Assembly: GCF_932526225.1 (NCBI RefSeq)
Contig: NC_064045.1
Location: forward strand, 12,952,442-13,016,441
From: Nematostella vectensis
Lineage: Eukaryota; Cnidaria; Anthozoa; Actiniaria; Edwardsiidae
DNA length: 64,000 nucleotides
Direction: 5' to 3'
The notes below the pieces were generated by a model that worked only from the letters and a program-made list of their open reading frames with translations, did not search any database and had not been told where the DNA came from. Position 1 is the first letter of the stretch. Each line of letters starts with the position of its first letter. This document shows, in pieces, positions 24,108 to 35,691 of the stretch. Made by a program: the position numbers and the translations under genes.

Positions 24108-24992
24108 AACATTAGGTATTTTTACGTAATGTATCATGGCAGATGTTGTGTGCATTATTCCTTTCACCTTTGCTACATAGTTTACTCTGATACATTTCAG
24201 GTGTTAAAAATATATATCTATACTGTATTTAGCAAATGTTCTAAGTTTATGTTTGTTAGAAAAGGTTGCCCAGGATATTGTTGGTAGGCCACAGGCAGGC
24301 GTTTGCATGGATAGATTTGTGGTATGGTAAGTAAACAGCTAATAAGCTTTTATGTGGTGATACTTTGAAGTACTATTGAATTAATGGTTTCAACGTTTCT
24401 TACTGCTTTTTTTCTACTGTTTCAATGATAAGAATCTGTTTTGCAATGTTTTGGTAAATTCTAAATTTTCAAAAGAGCATATAAACAGCCATCATTTTGT
24501 CATCCTAGCAAAGTACCAAATGAGAAAGCATCCATTTTCTCGGGCTTCTTTGCGGAGCTCTTGTGATATTTTGGAATAAATTTGGTTAATAAAGATATTT
24601 AAGGTTTTAGATTTTAATTTTTCTTCCAATGCTGGCTGAACTAGAAGTGATGCAAAAATTCACTATATAAGGGTCCCAAAAGTTTGACTACTCCTGTATC
24701 ACAATAATTTAAAGGTTACCATTTATTGTCACCCTGACTAATGTTGGGCACTTGTTCTTTTGTATTATTCTACTAGAAATGGATATCAATGATGTTCGAG
24801 AATATGAAAAAGAAATGCAGGAAAAGACAAATAACAAAGTGGCTGTTGGTGTTGAGGAAAAGTGACAGAAAACAGAAATGCTTTACAATAGTCCTGCTAT
24901 ATATGGTATACGAGCTTGCTAAGGCGGAGTTTTTCAGTCTTTATGGAGCATTTCTTCATTTTTAAATAAATACATAAATAATTAAAAGGTCA
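24108..24992. repeat. Collapsed duplication unit (1b)
   Basis: This short unit starts with the same junction sequence as the others, retains the PITP exon 9 and 10 copies, and then jumps from the sequence after exon 10 (near 24892) straight to the last ~100 bases of a unit. Most of a unit, including the Kelch gene, LYRM1 and the minisatellite, is missing. Confidence 0.85.
24265..24865 (+). pseudogene. PITP exons 9 and 10, duplicated copy with frameshift
   Basis: 24265-24326 matches PITP exon 9 (11948-12011) but lacks 2 bases in the DILLVG region, shifting the frame. 24777-24865 matches exon 10 with an intact TGA. The AATAAA-containing segment that follows in the original is deleted. Confidence 0.85.
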
Positions 24993-25145
24993 ACATTAGG
25001 TATTTTTACGTAATGTATCATGGTATAATCTCAGCCCTCATGGCCACCAGTCAACATTACTGTTGAATTATGTAGTATACCTGCACTGATCTTTATAATA
25101 CTGTCTGACAAGTCTGTACTGATTATCCTTCAATTCTCTCTACAG

Positions 25146-25442
25146 GATACTAGTGACCCAATTATGTGCTCTTACAAGCTCGTCAATGTCTCATTTGATG
25201 TTTGGGGTCTAAGTCAACGAGTAGAAGCTTACGTACATAAGGTAGAACTGTTGCAGATGTTGTGTGCATTATTCCTTTCACCTTTGCTACATAGTTTACT
25301 CTGATACATTCCAGGTGTTAAAAATATATATCTATACTGTATTTAGCAAATGTTCTAAGTTTATGTTTGTTAGGAAAGGTTGTCCAGGATATTCTGTTGG
25401 TAGGCCACAGGCGGGTGTTTGCATGGATAGACTTGTGGTATG
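25146..25442 (+). pseudogene. PITP exons 8 and 9, duplicated copy truncated at a donor
   Basis: 25146-25241 matches exon 8 with reading frame and splice sites intact. 25379-25442 matches exon 9, but its GTAAGT donor is replaced by TGGTATATC where the Kelch sequence is joined. There is no exon 10 in this unit, so it cannot complete the protein. Confidence 0.85.
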
Positions 25443-25450
25443 TGGTATAT

Positions 25451-26299
25451 CTAATTTGATGAGACAGCATCTTCTCTATCAAGACAGTCTCTTGGTCTTG
25501 GTTCATTCGTGATGCAGTCCAAAACATGTCCGAGACATTTAGGTTGGGCAAACACAAGCTGTTCCGAGAAGACAACACTCTTAAGGAACTCCTCACTAAG
25601 AGAACGAATCAAAGGAAAAAGAGTGGGGAAAAGAGGCTCTCTATCTCCTCGATTATGCTTAACCCACTTAAGGAGCGCATGGAAAACCTCTTCCTCGCTA
25701 TTGACAAGTAAGTCATCACTGGAAAAGATCTCTTGAATACTTTCTGTACTGATTTCCAAGAACTCATTAGACTTGATAACATCGAGGAAATCTGCACACA
25801 CAAGATCCAGAGCGGTTGTCTTGAACAGTGGGGACTTATAGTCCAACGCGATCCCGTAGCTACGTAAAGGATTAGCTGATATATGCTGACACATTGAAGC
25901 TAGGAAGCTATCGACTGGGGATTTCAGTGTCTCTAGTAACAAAAAGTCTGCTGCTTTCAAAATGGCTACGGCATTTTCCGTTGTCAGCTCGATTTGCCCC
26001 GTGTAAATGAAGGTTAGCACATCTTCGGTGACTTCAGGGTCGATCTCTCCCAAGTTTACGATGTTTTGAGAGTTCTCTTGCATGTTTGAGGCGAACAGTC
26101 CAGCGAAGAAGCCTCCGCTTGCTGCGAGGACGGCGCGATGCGCTGGGAATTCACGGCCATTCACAACAATAGTCACATCACACAAGAGCCCAGAGCGACG
26201 CAACTTGTCCAGTTGTTGTATGACAGCTTGAGTTTGGTCTATCTCACATAGTTTTCTAGAGTTTTTAGGACGTTGATTTATGCTCATGTTGTTATCCAT
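25451..26299 (-). pseudogene. Kelch-like copy 2, truncated to BTB-BACK (282 codons open)
   Basis: The start (MDNNMSINQRPKNS, ATG at 26297-26299) and BTB-BACK part are nearly identical to the unit 3 gene; I see only two changed residues near the N-terminus. After the sequence DCLDREDAV the deletion junction adds three foreign residues and a stop, so all Kelch repeats are missing. A 282-residue BTB-BACK protein could still be made if transcribed. Such a protein might dimerise with the full-length paralogue or CUL3 through BTB; this is inference. I class it as a truncated copy rather than a proven gene. Confidence 0.75.
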
Positions 26300-28168
26300 A
26301 CCGAATCTGTGCTGCTGATAGCTGAAAGGGATGGGCTGTGATGGGCTGATCCCGGAAACTACCGTCTAGGACTGGGACAAAGTACACAGGATACCCGACC
26401 CCTCTTTTTGTTGCAAACAAAATGAATAGTTCACGTTTTAAAAAGTACCCATTTACGCTTTCTTCACATCATTGTATTATTCCAGACTCGCTAAAAGAGA
26501 CAATTGCTAGTACTGTGTACTGCTCATATACTCATGCGACACTCGCAATGGCAACACTCTGCAGTGCCAAGGCATCAAAGAATGTTAATTTTTTCAATTA
26601 TTGAATAAATCAAAACATTTTAATCTTGATTTAATGTTTTATAGCACTTAGTAACAATGTTAATGATGTTTCATAGCACAAAGAGGTGGTTGGCCAGCAC
26701 CTCCTTTGAATCTTGGATATTGGACTGATAATGATGCTGTTTCCACTAGGCTCTAGAATAACACATTAGCCTGCAAGGCCCAACTGGTAATAATGCAAGT
26801 ACTTTCTTTCTTGTCCACATATTGGACATTTCCCACCCAACTACCCCTCACCACCACCCCCTTTCCTAGGCGGATAGGTGGATCCTCCTCTAAATAAAAG
26901 AGATAGCTTTTTTATGCACCCCATCTGTTTTGAGCCCCCACTCTCTATCAGCCCCCCAACCTCTTGCCTCTAAAACCAACAATTTCAAATTAGCCCCCTC
27001 TCTCTATGAACGCTTTTCAAGAGTACCAGTGATTCTCCCTTGAATTGACATTGATTTTTTTAAATTTTTTTAATGACATCTGTTGTACAATGTCAAGTGT
27101 ACATTATATACCGTGTTCAAGGACTAATTTCAGGCAGAACACTAACCCCTACCTGGCCCTTCCCCATCCAGTTGTTCCTTCCTTGTCCATACTTCACAGT
27201 TCCTTTCCCCTAGAAAATGTATTCCCTGTTTTTCAATGTTCAAAGATCTTTTTCTTTATTCCAGTTCTTTACTCCAACATTTGAAATATCAACCCGTCAT
27301 TCATTTTTCAATTTCTTCATAAGAGTGCAGGTATGTAGGCTTGGCTTGCTGGCGGATGCGATCCTGCACTTTCCGCCGATGTGTTCCTGATTTAGCGATA
27401 GCAGCAGGTGGTACATTGATCTGGAACAAAAACACAATTTTTTAAGTCAAATCCTGATCAGATACCCTCAGGACTACAATTTCATAAGCAGCGACCAGCC
27501 ATGAGGTATATCTGTTGAGGAGGTAAAAAAAATTCCCTGCCCAATATTTTTTCAAGGCATGCTTTCAAGGTCACCTTAATTTCTATATTCTCTGTATTCA
27601 TTGTGAATTTTTAGCCACAATTTGCTTAGGGGATTTAGAGGAAGAAGAAGCCAGATTTATTGTCTCTTGTTGACTTAAAAATTTCTAAGATGGACCGGTC
27701 ATCCCTAACTTCTATTGCTGCAGTGAACAGTCTAGAAATAAAATATCTCTTACCATTCTTGGATAGGCAGTGCCATAGTGCAGTGCTGCAAAGGACAACA
27801 TGACAAATCTTCAGGTTCCAAATAATATGATACAACATCAATACAAACCATTGATTTGTTTTACAATTCATCAAATCTCACCCATCTCTATCCGACTCTC
27901 TGCCTGATCGATTTCACTCACATCACTGATCTATGAAAAGCGTTTTAATTATAAATCATAATATCAAAACTCTTCGCCTGCGATTTCACCATCAGTAAGA
28001 GGCATCTGCTTTTACAGGCTACAAAACTCTGTTTTTTCACACATCTTATTTCAATGTTATTGTAGCAATACCATAATTTATTACACAATAGCGACATTTT
28101 ACTGATGACAATAGCAAATATAGATTTATATGTGCTGTGAATGAAAAAGGGGGCACCAGGCAATACTC

Positions 28169-28843
28169 TGTAAGCTACATGCAGTTAAGTCTAGATGACA
28201 GGTCAATGAGGACAAGAACATGTAAGCTACATGCAGTTGAGTCTAGATGACAGGTCAATGAGGACAAGAACATGTAAGCTACATGCAGTTGAGTCTAGAT
28301 GACAGGTCAATGAGGACAAGAACATGTAAGCTACATGCAGTGGAGTCTAGATAACAGGTCAATGAGGACAAGAACATGTAAGCTACATGCAGTTGAGTCT
28401 AGATGACAGGTCAATGAGGACAAGAACATGTAAGCTACATGCAGTTGAGTCTAGATGACAGGTCAATGAGGACAAGAACATGTAAGCTACATGCAGTTGA
28501 GTCTAGATGATAGGTCAATGAGGACAAGAACATGTAAGCTACATGCAGTTGAGTCTAGATGACAATTCAATGAGGACAAGAACATGTAAGCTACATGCAG
28601 TTGAGTCTAGATGACAGGTCAATGAGGACAAGAACATGTAAGCTACATGCAGTTGAGTCTAGATGAAAGGTCAATGAGGACAAGAACATGTAAGCTACAT
28701 GCAGTTGAGTCTAGATGACAGGTCAATGAGGACAGGAACATGTAAGCTACATGCAGTTGAGTCTAGATGACAGGTCAATGAGGACAAGAACATGTAAGCT
28801 ACATGCAGTTGAGTCTAGATGACAGGTCAATAAGGACAAGAAC
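28169..28843. repeat. 52-bp minisatellite, 13 copies (unit 2)
   Basis: Same 52-bp unit as 21035-22021, with more single-base variants between copies than in unit 1. In LYRM1 copy 2 intron 1. Confidence 0.97.
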
Positions 28844-29257
28844 GTTGATTCCATGGTTTGAATCAGGAAAAACATGGGACATGAATCCTTTCCAGCAGGT
28901 TATGCCTGTCAAACGTTAGTTGGGGTACTTTTGATTTAGGGGAGAGGGGCTAAATTTTCTAGCCAAGCCAATGACGTTCTGTTAGACCGTGTCCCCACGT
29001 ATTAGTTTTTGTTTGAAAACGCAACCTTTTTGTTCCATTTTTAAAAAGATCCAGGTCCACACAAACATTTACTTTTTGATACGACCTGTCCCCACGAAAA
29101 CGCAGAAGCAATACGAAAACGATAACAAGTTCTACAGCGCATGCATACTCGTGCGCCAAGTGGACTGGACCTCAGTTATCACACCATCACTTTTGAAAGG
29201 TTCCGATTAAAAAAATGTTATGGTCAGGAATCAACAAATAAACTGATATAATATTAA

Positions 29258-30257
29258 CCCATTGACTCCTGGCTTTTTTGGAGCTGAATTTACAAAAAAC
29301 AGACTGAAAACAGATACCTCCCCCCCTATTCTGAGTTTTATACAGCCCGTCAAAGTCAAACACAGCTGCACCTAGTCAGCGGTATCCAAGCTTTCCAACA
29401 GTGCTTTGCGGTCCCCACTTTTAATCCCTCGTCGATGTGCTGAAGCCAGCACAAGTTGATGGTTGCTTGTATTTTTCATCAAAAATACAGCTATGAGCAT
29501 ATTAGGAGAGTGTCTCTGGACATCATGAAGTCTTTTGGGGCATAATTGAGTGCTTTGCTTATGGATATTTGCAAGCAAAGGTGGATTCATGATGATTTTT
29601 TCTTGTTTGGCTTTGCCCGGATGAGAAAATCATTTTCTAATGAATCACCACAGCTCTCCTGAATGCTGTCTTTTCTGAAACCAAATTGATTTCAAAATTG
29701 TTTACACTGCTATTCTGGGTCTGTATGGCCTCGAATTGATTCGTTTGGCTTCAGGGTGAAAAGACTTATAAAAAACCATCTGACTTTGGGGAGAGGAGTG
29801 TTGACTGGCCCTTCCCTCGTGAATTTTCCCCTGGATCTCCCAGAATGCTTTGCAATACGTAAAGATATTTTCGTGGTTGTACAATCCTTCAAGGAATGAA
29901 CATTGTGTTTCGAGGCCAAGGAAATGTACCTGGAGGATCAGAATAAAGGTATCTATTTGTGTCTTGAGCTGTGTTTGCTGATTTTTCTCCCTTGTGTGGT
30001 ATTTTGAGCGTTTTATTGAGAGGGGTGATTCTGCTTTTCTCTCCTTGTTCGATTTGAGATTTGTCAAAGAACCTGTGCTATTATTTGGCTTAAGAGTAGA
30101 TGCCAACACCTTGGTTGGATGCATATTTGCAAGACCATTTATCCCTTAGACTGATGCCTGAGTATCTTCATCTTGTTGTGTTTATTTTGAATTTATGAAT
30201 TTTTTGGGTTGTGGGTACTTCCCAAAGCCGGTACAGGCCGGTTGAGGGGTCAATGTG
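29258..30257. mobile_element. TTAA-flanked (piggyBac-like) 1-kb element, unit 2
   Basis: Orthologous to 22461-23459, at the same place relative to LYRM1 and between TTAA at 29254-29257 and 30258-30261. A one-base difference opens a 140-codon minus-strand frame (29702-30124) that is split in unit 1. I do not recognise its product. Confidence 0.75.
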
Positions 30258-31461
30258 TTAAGCCCTTAATTATTTTGAGGTGCGTGGGTTACCTGTGTTA
30301 TTAATCACAATTCACATACATTCTTATTTTTCTTGAAAAGGTTCCTCGCTTCGTCCTTTATGTACTTCCTTTCTTGTACAACTTGGGCAGAAGAACTTGA
30401 TAATTATGGTTGCCATGTCCTTGAAAGCGTGAGGATTCGCTTGTAAAGATTTAAAACGTCTCTCCTTTTCGACATCATTCGACTGAATCCTCCATTTTGC
30501 AAAGCTTATACAGTTACTCTTTAATACTCTTTGTATCATAATTATTCGTTATTATTTGAGCAATACTTATTGTAATTATTTTAGCTCTATATGCCTCCTA
30601 GTATTAGCGAAAGCTACTTATAGGAGTAATAAATCGAAGTATCGAAGTATCGAAGTATCGAAGTCCCTCGACCGAACTGTAAGAAAGAGTCTGTGGGTAA
30701 CCCGTTGCGAGCGGCAAGGGCGGTAGGAACAGCGGTATTCAGCTAAATTCTAATAATAAACCACGAAATTCCCTCTAATTTGGCCGAAATGTGCTTGTTT
30801 GCGACGCGCTCTCCGTGTTTGATTAGAAAACCCGGTCATGTTACGTTGCGTAAACGTGCCCTTTGGGCTATTAGTGGCGTGGCTGTTACCCCATTTTTCA
30901 TGGTTCTGTATCGTGTCCCCCCCCCCCCCCCCCGCCAATATTGTAAGTCCTACTATATATGTTATACAAGCTTGCTAAGGCGGAGTTTTTCAGTCTTTAT
31001 GGAGCATTTCTTTATTTTTAAATAAATACATAAATAATTAAAAGGTCAACATTAGGTATTTTTACGTAATGTATCATGGTATAAATGACACTTATAAGAA
31101 AATCTCAGCCCTCATGGCCACCAGTCAACATTACTGTTGAATTATATAGTATACCTGTACTGATCTTTATAATACTGTCTGACAAGTCTGTACTGATTAT
31201 CCTTCAATTCTCTCTACAGGATACTAGTGACCCAATTATGTGCTCTTACAAGCTCGTCAATGTCTCATTTGATGTTTGGGGTCTAAGTCAATGAGTAGAA
31301 GCTTATGTACATAAGGCAGAACTGTAGCAGATGTTGTGTGCATTATTCCTTTCACCTTTGCTACATAGTTTACTCTGATACATTTCAGGTGTTAAAAATA
31401 TATATCTATACTGTATTTAGCAAATGTTCTAAGTTTATGTTTGTTAGAAAAGGTTGTCCAG

Positions 31462-31614
31462 TGTAATATATTCGGATGGGCTCCCTGTGTTGTACACCAT
31501 ATTTGGAATGCCTCGTGGGCATGTCGGGGGTTGTTCAGAAATAAATGGAGTTCAGTTGTTGTGTTCAACGAGCTGTCTATTTCTTCGTGATGTTTTAGTC
31601 CCGAAAACATTACA
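31462..31614 (+). repeat. 5' LTR of the Ty3/gypsy element
   Basis: 153 bp, TG...CA ends, reads identically to the 3' LTR. It is unusually short for a gypsy LTR. It contains AATAAA (inside AGAAATAAATGG), a possible polyadenylation signal. Confidence 0.95.
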
Positions 31615-31646
31615 TCTGGCGACGAGAACCGGATCTGTGGAACACC

Positions 31647-34600
31647 ATGAGTGTCATCGGTCAACTAAGAGAGTTCGACCGGCAAAAAGAGTCGTTTGAA
31701 GCTTACATTGAGCGGCTTGAAAACTTCATGAAGGCGAATGGCGTGCGAAAGGAGAACGAGGTAGCTGTCTTGCTCACTGCAATAGGTCCTGAAACGTACG
31801 GACTGTTGAGGAATCTTTTGACTCCGGAAAAACCTGACACCAAGACATATAAAGATCTTGTGGATATCTTGAGTGGCCATTTGCATCCGAAACCCTTGGT
31901 TATTGCCGAGCGATTCAATTTTCATAACCGGTTTCGTCACGACTCCGAAACAGTTGCGGACTTTGGCGCCCAACTAAAGAAGCTTTCAACTCACTGTGAG
32001 TTCGGAACTTTCCAAGATGAAGCTTTGAGAGACCGTTTTGTATGTGGTCTACGCCAGGAAGCGATTCAACGGAAACTTTTAACCGAGAAAACCTTGACGT
32101 TTGCGAAGGCTTTGGAGATCGCTCAGTCGATGGAAATGGCGGAATCGAAGTCGTCGGAATTGAAGGGCTCTGGATCGTCCGGATCGGGCTGCGTTGAAGA
32201 AGTTCATCAGCTTGGAAAAAAGCCACAGAAACACAAGAAATTCACACAGAACACGGGAGGAAAGCCCAAAACAGCATGTCATCGTTGTGGCAGTGCTGAA
32301 CATGATGGTAAATCCTGTAAATACAAGAAGTATAAGTGTGATAATTGTGGCAAAGTGGGTCACCTAAAGAGAGTCTGTCAGTCCAAGGAGTGCAAGGAAA
32401 CCAAGTATGTTGAAGTTTTAGTGGACAATGACCAAGAAGATGAGTCATTGGGGTTCTTTTCAACTCGTGAACCCAGCAGCAAAGCAGTGACAGTAACTAT
32501 CACTGTTAACGGAATGGAAATTCCAATGGAAGTTGATACGGGAGCTGCACGCACAGTCATCCCTGAAAAGTTGTTCAAAGAGAATTTTGGACATTCGAAA
32601 CTCAAGAATGCAAGTACCTCATTAAAGACTTATTCTGGAACAGTGTTACCTTTAATTGGTGAAACCGAAGTTCTAGTTGAGTACGAGGGTCAAAGTGCCA
32701 AGTTGCCTCTGATTGTGGCAAAAGTTGAGAGCAAACCAGCTATTCTGGGTCGTAATTGGCTCAGTGTTGTTAAGCTGAACTGGGAGCACCTTTTTAGTGT
32801 TTCTTCTTCTGATTTAGTTCATGAACTGACTGCACGGTTCAAGGGTGTTTTCGGTACGGGCCTGGGCAAAATCAAGGAGTTTCAAGCAAGAATCAATGTG
32901 CAACCTGAGGCCACGCCTAGGTTTCATAAGGCTCGCCCCGTGCCGTATGCCCTAAAGCCAGCAGTTGAAGCAGAGTTGGATCGCATGGAAAAGGAGGGGA
33001 TCGTGACAAAAGTGTCCCATAGTGAGTGGGCTGCCCCGTTAGTGGTCGTCCCTAAGGCAGATGGTGGTGTTCGTTTGTGTGGAGACTACAAAGTTACGGT
33101 GAATCCAGTTTTGGACGTCGACCAATACCCTCTGCCTAACCCTCAAGATTTGCTCAGTGCTCTGGCAGGTGGTACCAAGTTTTCTAAACTTGACCTCAAG
33201 CATGCATATCAGCAACTGCCTCTTGGTGAGGAGTCCAAGAAGTTCCTCACTGTCAACACCTGTAAAGGGCTCTATCAGTATAATCGTTTGCCTTTTGGTG
33301 TCGCAAGCGCACCTGCTGTATTTCAATCTACTATTGACACCATTCTCAAGGGCATTGATGGTGTTGTTTGCTATATCGACGATATTTTGATCACTGGAAG
33401 GAATGACCGGGAACACAAAGCAAGATTAGAGGCGGTGCTGGAAAGACTTGAGAAATACGGAATTTCTCTCAAGTTGTCGAAATGCAGTTTCCTGGAGGAC
33501 AGGGTCGGTTTTCTCGGTCATGTCATTGATGTCGAGGGTGTCCACCCTTCACCAGAGAAAGTTCGGGCTGTTGTGGATGCTCCTGCGCCAACTAATGTTA
33601 CCGAGTTGAGATCTTTTCTGGGTATGTTACAGTACTACGGAAAATTTCTTCCGAACTTGTCAACATTGCTGCACCCGTTAAACAACCTCCTGCGGGACGG
33701 GGTTGAGTGGTCATGGCTGCCAGAATGCGAGCAAGCCTTCACCTCTGCAAAAGAGCTCCTGCAATCAGCGAAAGTCCTAACTCATTATGACGTCAATCTT
33801 CCAATTAAATTGGCTTGTGATGCATCACCCTATGGCATTGGAGCCGTTATTTCACACGTTATGCCAGGAGGCGAGGAGCGCCCCATTGCTTTTGCCTCAA
33901 GAACCCTCACTGGTAGTGAAAAGAATTATGCCCAGCTAGAGAAGGAAGCCCTGTCCATTATTTACGGAGTTAAAAAGTTCCACCAGTTTTTATATGGGCG
34001 ACGATTTATTCTGGAGACCGACCATAAACCACTCCTAACAATCTTAGGGCCAAAGTCGGCAATTCCCACACTAGCTGCGGCTCGTCTTCAGAGGTGGGCT
34101 TTAATTTTAGCATCCCACCAGTATGATGTCGTTTACCGTAAAGGTGTCGATCACAGCAATGCGGATGGGCTGTCCAGACTTCCTGTTGATAAGCCTAGAG
34201 TTTCAGAGGAAACTGAAATTTATCATTTCAGTTATGTGGATGACCTACCTGTAACGGCAAAGGACATTGCTATGGAAACAAGAAAGGATTCTGTGTTAAG
34301 CAAGGTACTTCATTATGTGAAAAGTGGCTGGCCACAGCAGACACAGGAGGAGGAATTACGTCCTTATTTCAATCGTCGATTGGAACTGTCTGTGGAACAA
34401 GACTGTGTTCTCTGGGGTCTGCGGGTCATTATCCCAGAGGCATTTCAGGAGAAAATCCTGCATGATCTTCACGCAGATCACCCAGGTATGTGTCGCATGA
34501 AGTCTCTCGCACGCAGCTACCTGTGGTGGCCAAAGCTCGATCAGGCTATCGAGAACATGGTGCACAATTGTGAGGCCTGCCAGTCTGTTCGTAAGCAGCC

Positions 34601-35609
34601 TGCCACAGCACCTTTGATCCCATGGAAATGGCCTGTTAGAGTTTGGCAACGAGTGCACATGGATTATGCTGTTAAAGACGGAGTGAACTTTTTTGTTGTT
34701 GTCGATGCACACTCAAAGTGGCCTGAGATTATTGCTACATCTTCCACTACTGCACCCAAGACCATTGAAATGCTGGCTGGTCTATTTGCATCACATGGAT
34801 TACCAGAGGAGATGGTCTCCGATAACGGTCCACCGTTCATTTCTAGTGAGCTGGACATGTTTATGAAAAGTAATGGAATACGGCATACACGGGTCCCTCG
34901 CTATCATCCCGCTTCTAACGGGGAGGCGGAGAGATATGTTCAAACTCTCAAGCAGGCGTTACTTACCAGCAAGTTTGATCAGGGGAAATCGCTACAGCAA
35001 CGGCTGTCAAGTTTTCTGTTTTCGTACAGGAACACGCCCCATACGGTTACTGGGCAGACACCTGCTGAGTTGTTCTTGAAGCGTAAGCCTCGCACACGTT
35101 TGGCATTGCTTCAGCCCAATCTGGCCCAGCATGTTGAGGAGCGTCAGATGAAGGAAAAGCAACAGCATGATGGTGGCCGAACAAAAACTCGTGAGTTTCT
35201 TCCAGGAGACATTGTTTTAGTTCGTAACTTCAGAGGAAAACACAAGTGGGATAAAGGAACAGTGATCTTGAGAATCGGTCCCCTAGCGTACCAGATACGT
35301 ATTGGAGGACGAATGTGTCATGTACATGTTGATCACCTTCTAGCAGCTGGTGATGCGGAGCACACACCCCCACCAACTACAGCTACAGCTATGACTGGGA
35401 GTGGCTTTGTTTTGCCCTCTACTCCAGTAGTGTCCTCTAAACCCATTCTTCCTGAGCCTGAGGTTACCCCTCTACCTGAAGTCTCACCTAAATCTTCAGA
35501 GACTGTTGCTCCTACATGTACAACTGAGTCACCACCTGACGTGGCATCTACACCTGTGAGGCGTTACCCAAGGCGTACCCCTAAACCTGTAGTACGTCTG
35601 GACTTGTAA
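31647..35609 (+). CDS. Gag-Pol polyprotein of the Ty3/gypsy element (1320 residues)
   Basis: Single frame from ATG 31647 to TAA. Order of domains: a Gag region; two zinc knuckles at about residues 211-245 (CHRCGSAEHDGKSC, CDNCGKVGHLKRVC); aspartic protease with DTGAART near 297; reverse transcriptase with YIDDIL near 576; RNase H with the LACDASPYGIGAV region near 724; integrase zinc-binding HHCC near 942-980; integrase core with Asp 1006, Asp 1059 and Glu 1093; and a Pro/Thr-rich tail. Gag and Pol are fused without a frameshift. All catalytic residues I could check are present. The protein would form particles, copy its RNA and integrate. Confidence 0.95.
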   Translation: MSVIGQLREFDRQKESFEAYIERLENFMKANGVRKENEVAVLLTAIGPETYGLLRNLLTPEKPDTKTYKDLVDILSGHLHPKPLVIAERFNFHNRFRHDSETVADFGAQLKKLSTHCEFGTFQDEALRDRFVCGLRQEAIQRKLLTEKTLTFAKALEIAQSMEMAESKSSELKGSGSSGSGCVEEVHQLGKKPQKHKKFTQNTGGKPKTACHRCGSAEHDGKSCKYKKYKCDNCGKVGHLKRVCQSKECKETKYVEVLVDNDQEDESLGFFSTREPSSKAVTVTITVNGMEIPMEVDTGAARTVIPEKLFKENFGHSKLKNASTSLKTYSGTVLPLIGETEVLVEYEGQSAKLPLIVAKVESKPAILGRNWLSVVKLNWEHLFSVSSSDLVHELTARFKGVFGTGLGKIKEFQARINVQPEATPRFHKARPVPYALKPAVEAELDRMEKEGIVTKVSHSEWAAPLVVVPKADGGVRLCGDYKVTVNPVLDVDQYPLPNPQDLLSALAGGTKFSKLDLKHAYQQLPLGEESKKFLTVNTCKGLYQYNRLPFGVASAPAVFQSTIDTILKGIDGVVCYIDDILITGRNDREHKARLEAVLERLEKYGISLKLSKCSFLEDRVGFLGHVIDVEGVHPSPEKVRAVVDAPAPTNVTELRSFLGMLQYYGKFLPNLSTLLHPLNNLLRDGVEWSWLPECEQAFTSAKELLQSAKVLTHYDVNLPIKLACDASPYGIGAVISHVMPGGEERPIAFASRTLTGSEKNYAQLEKEALSIIYGVKKFHQFLYGRRFILETDHKPLLTILGPKSAIPTLAAARLQRWALILASHQYDVVYRKGVDHSNADGLSRLPVDKPRVSEETEIYHFSYVDDLPVTAKDIAMETRKDSVLSKVLHYVKSGWPQQTQEEELRPYFNRRLELSVEQDCVLWGLRVIIPEAFQEKILHDLHADHPGMCRMKSLARSYLWWPKLDQAIENMVHNCEACQSVRKQPATAPLIPWKWPVRVWQRVHMDYAVKDGVNFFVVVDAHSKWPEIIATSSTTAPKTIEMLAGLFASHGLPEEMVSDNGPPFISSELDMFMKSNGIRHTRVPRYHPASNGEAERYVQTLKQALLTSKFDQGKSLQQRLSSFLFSYRNTPHTVTGQTPAELFLKRKPRTRLALLQPNLAQHVEERQMKEKQQHDGGRTKTREFLPGDIVLVRNFRGKHKWDKGTVILRIGPLAYQIRIGGRMCHVHVDHLLAAGDAEHTPPPTTATAMTGSGFVLPSTPVVSSKPILPEPEVTPLPEVSPKSSETVAPTCTTESPPDVASTPVRRYPRRTPKPVVRLDL

Positions 35610-35691
35610 AGAGACTATTAGATGTATTTAGCTCTCTAGTCATTGACATTGTTTACATGTTTGTAGCTAGTTCATTCCAGGAACGGGGAGA

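Larger units (their letters stand above)
27301..30478 (-). pseudogene. LYRM1-like copy 2, nonsense in exon 1 and 4-codon deletion
   Basis: Exon 1 30320-30478, exon 2 27882-27930, exon 3 27754-27785, exon 4 27301-27420. Exon 1 has the same 3-nt stop-creating insertion as unit 1. Exon 2 has lost 12 bases (the CIKE codons) in frame. Upstream of exon 1 about 155 unrelated AT-rich bases (about 30508-30662, with a repeated ATCGAAGT motif) replace 17 bases of the unit 1 sequence. Confidence 0.85.
24993..31046. repeat. Segmental duplication unit 2
   Basis: Starts at the same sequence as unit 1 (ATTAGGTATTTTTACG) and ends in the same AATAAATACATAAATAATTA block. Compared with unit 3 it lacks PITP exon 10 and the Kelch C-terminal half, which are removed by a deletion that joins PITP exon 9 to the middle of the Kelch gene near 25443. 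Confidence 0.88.
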
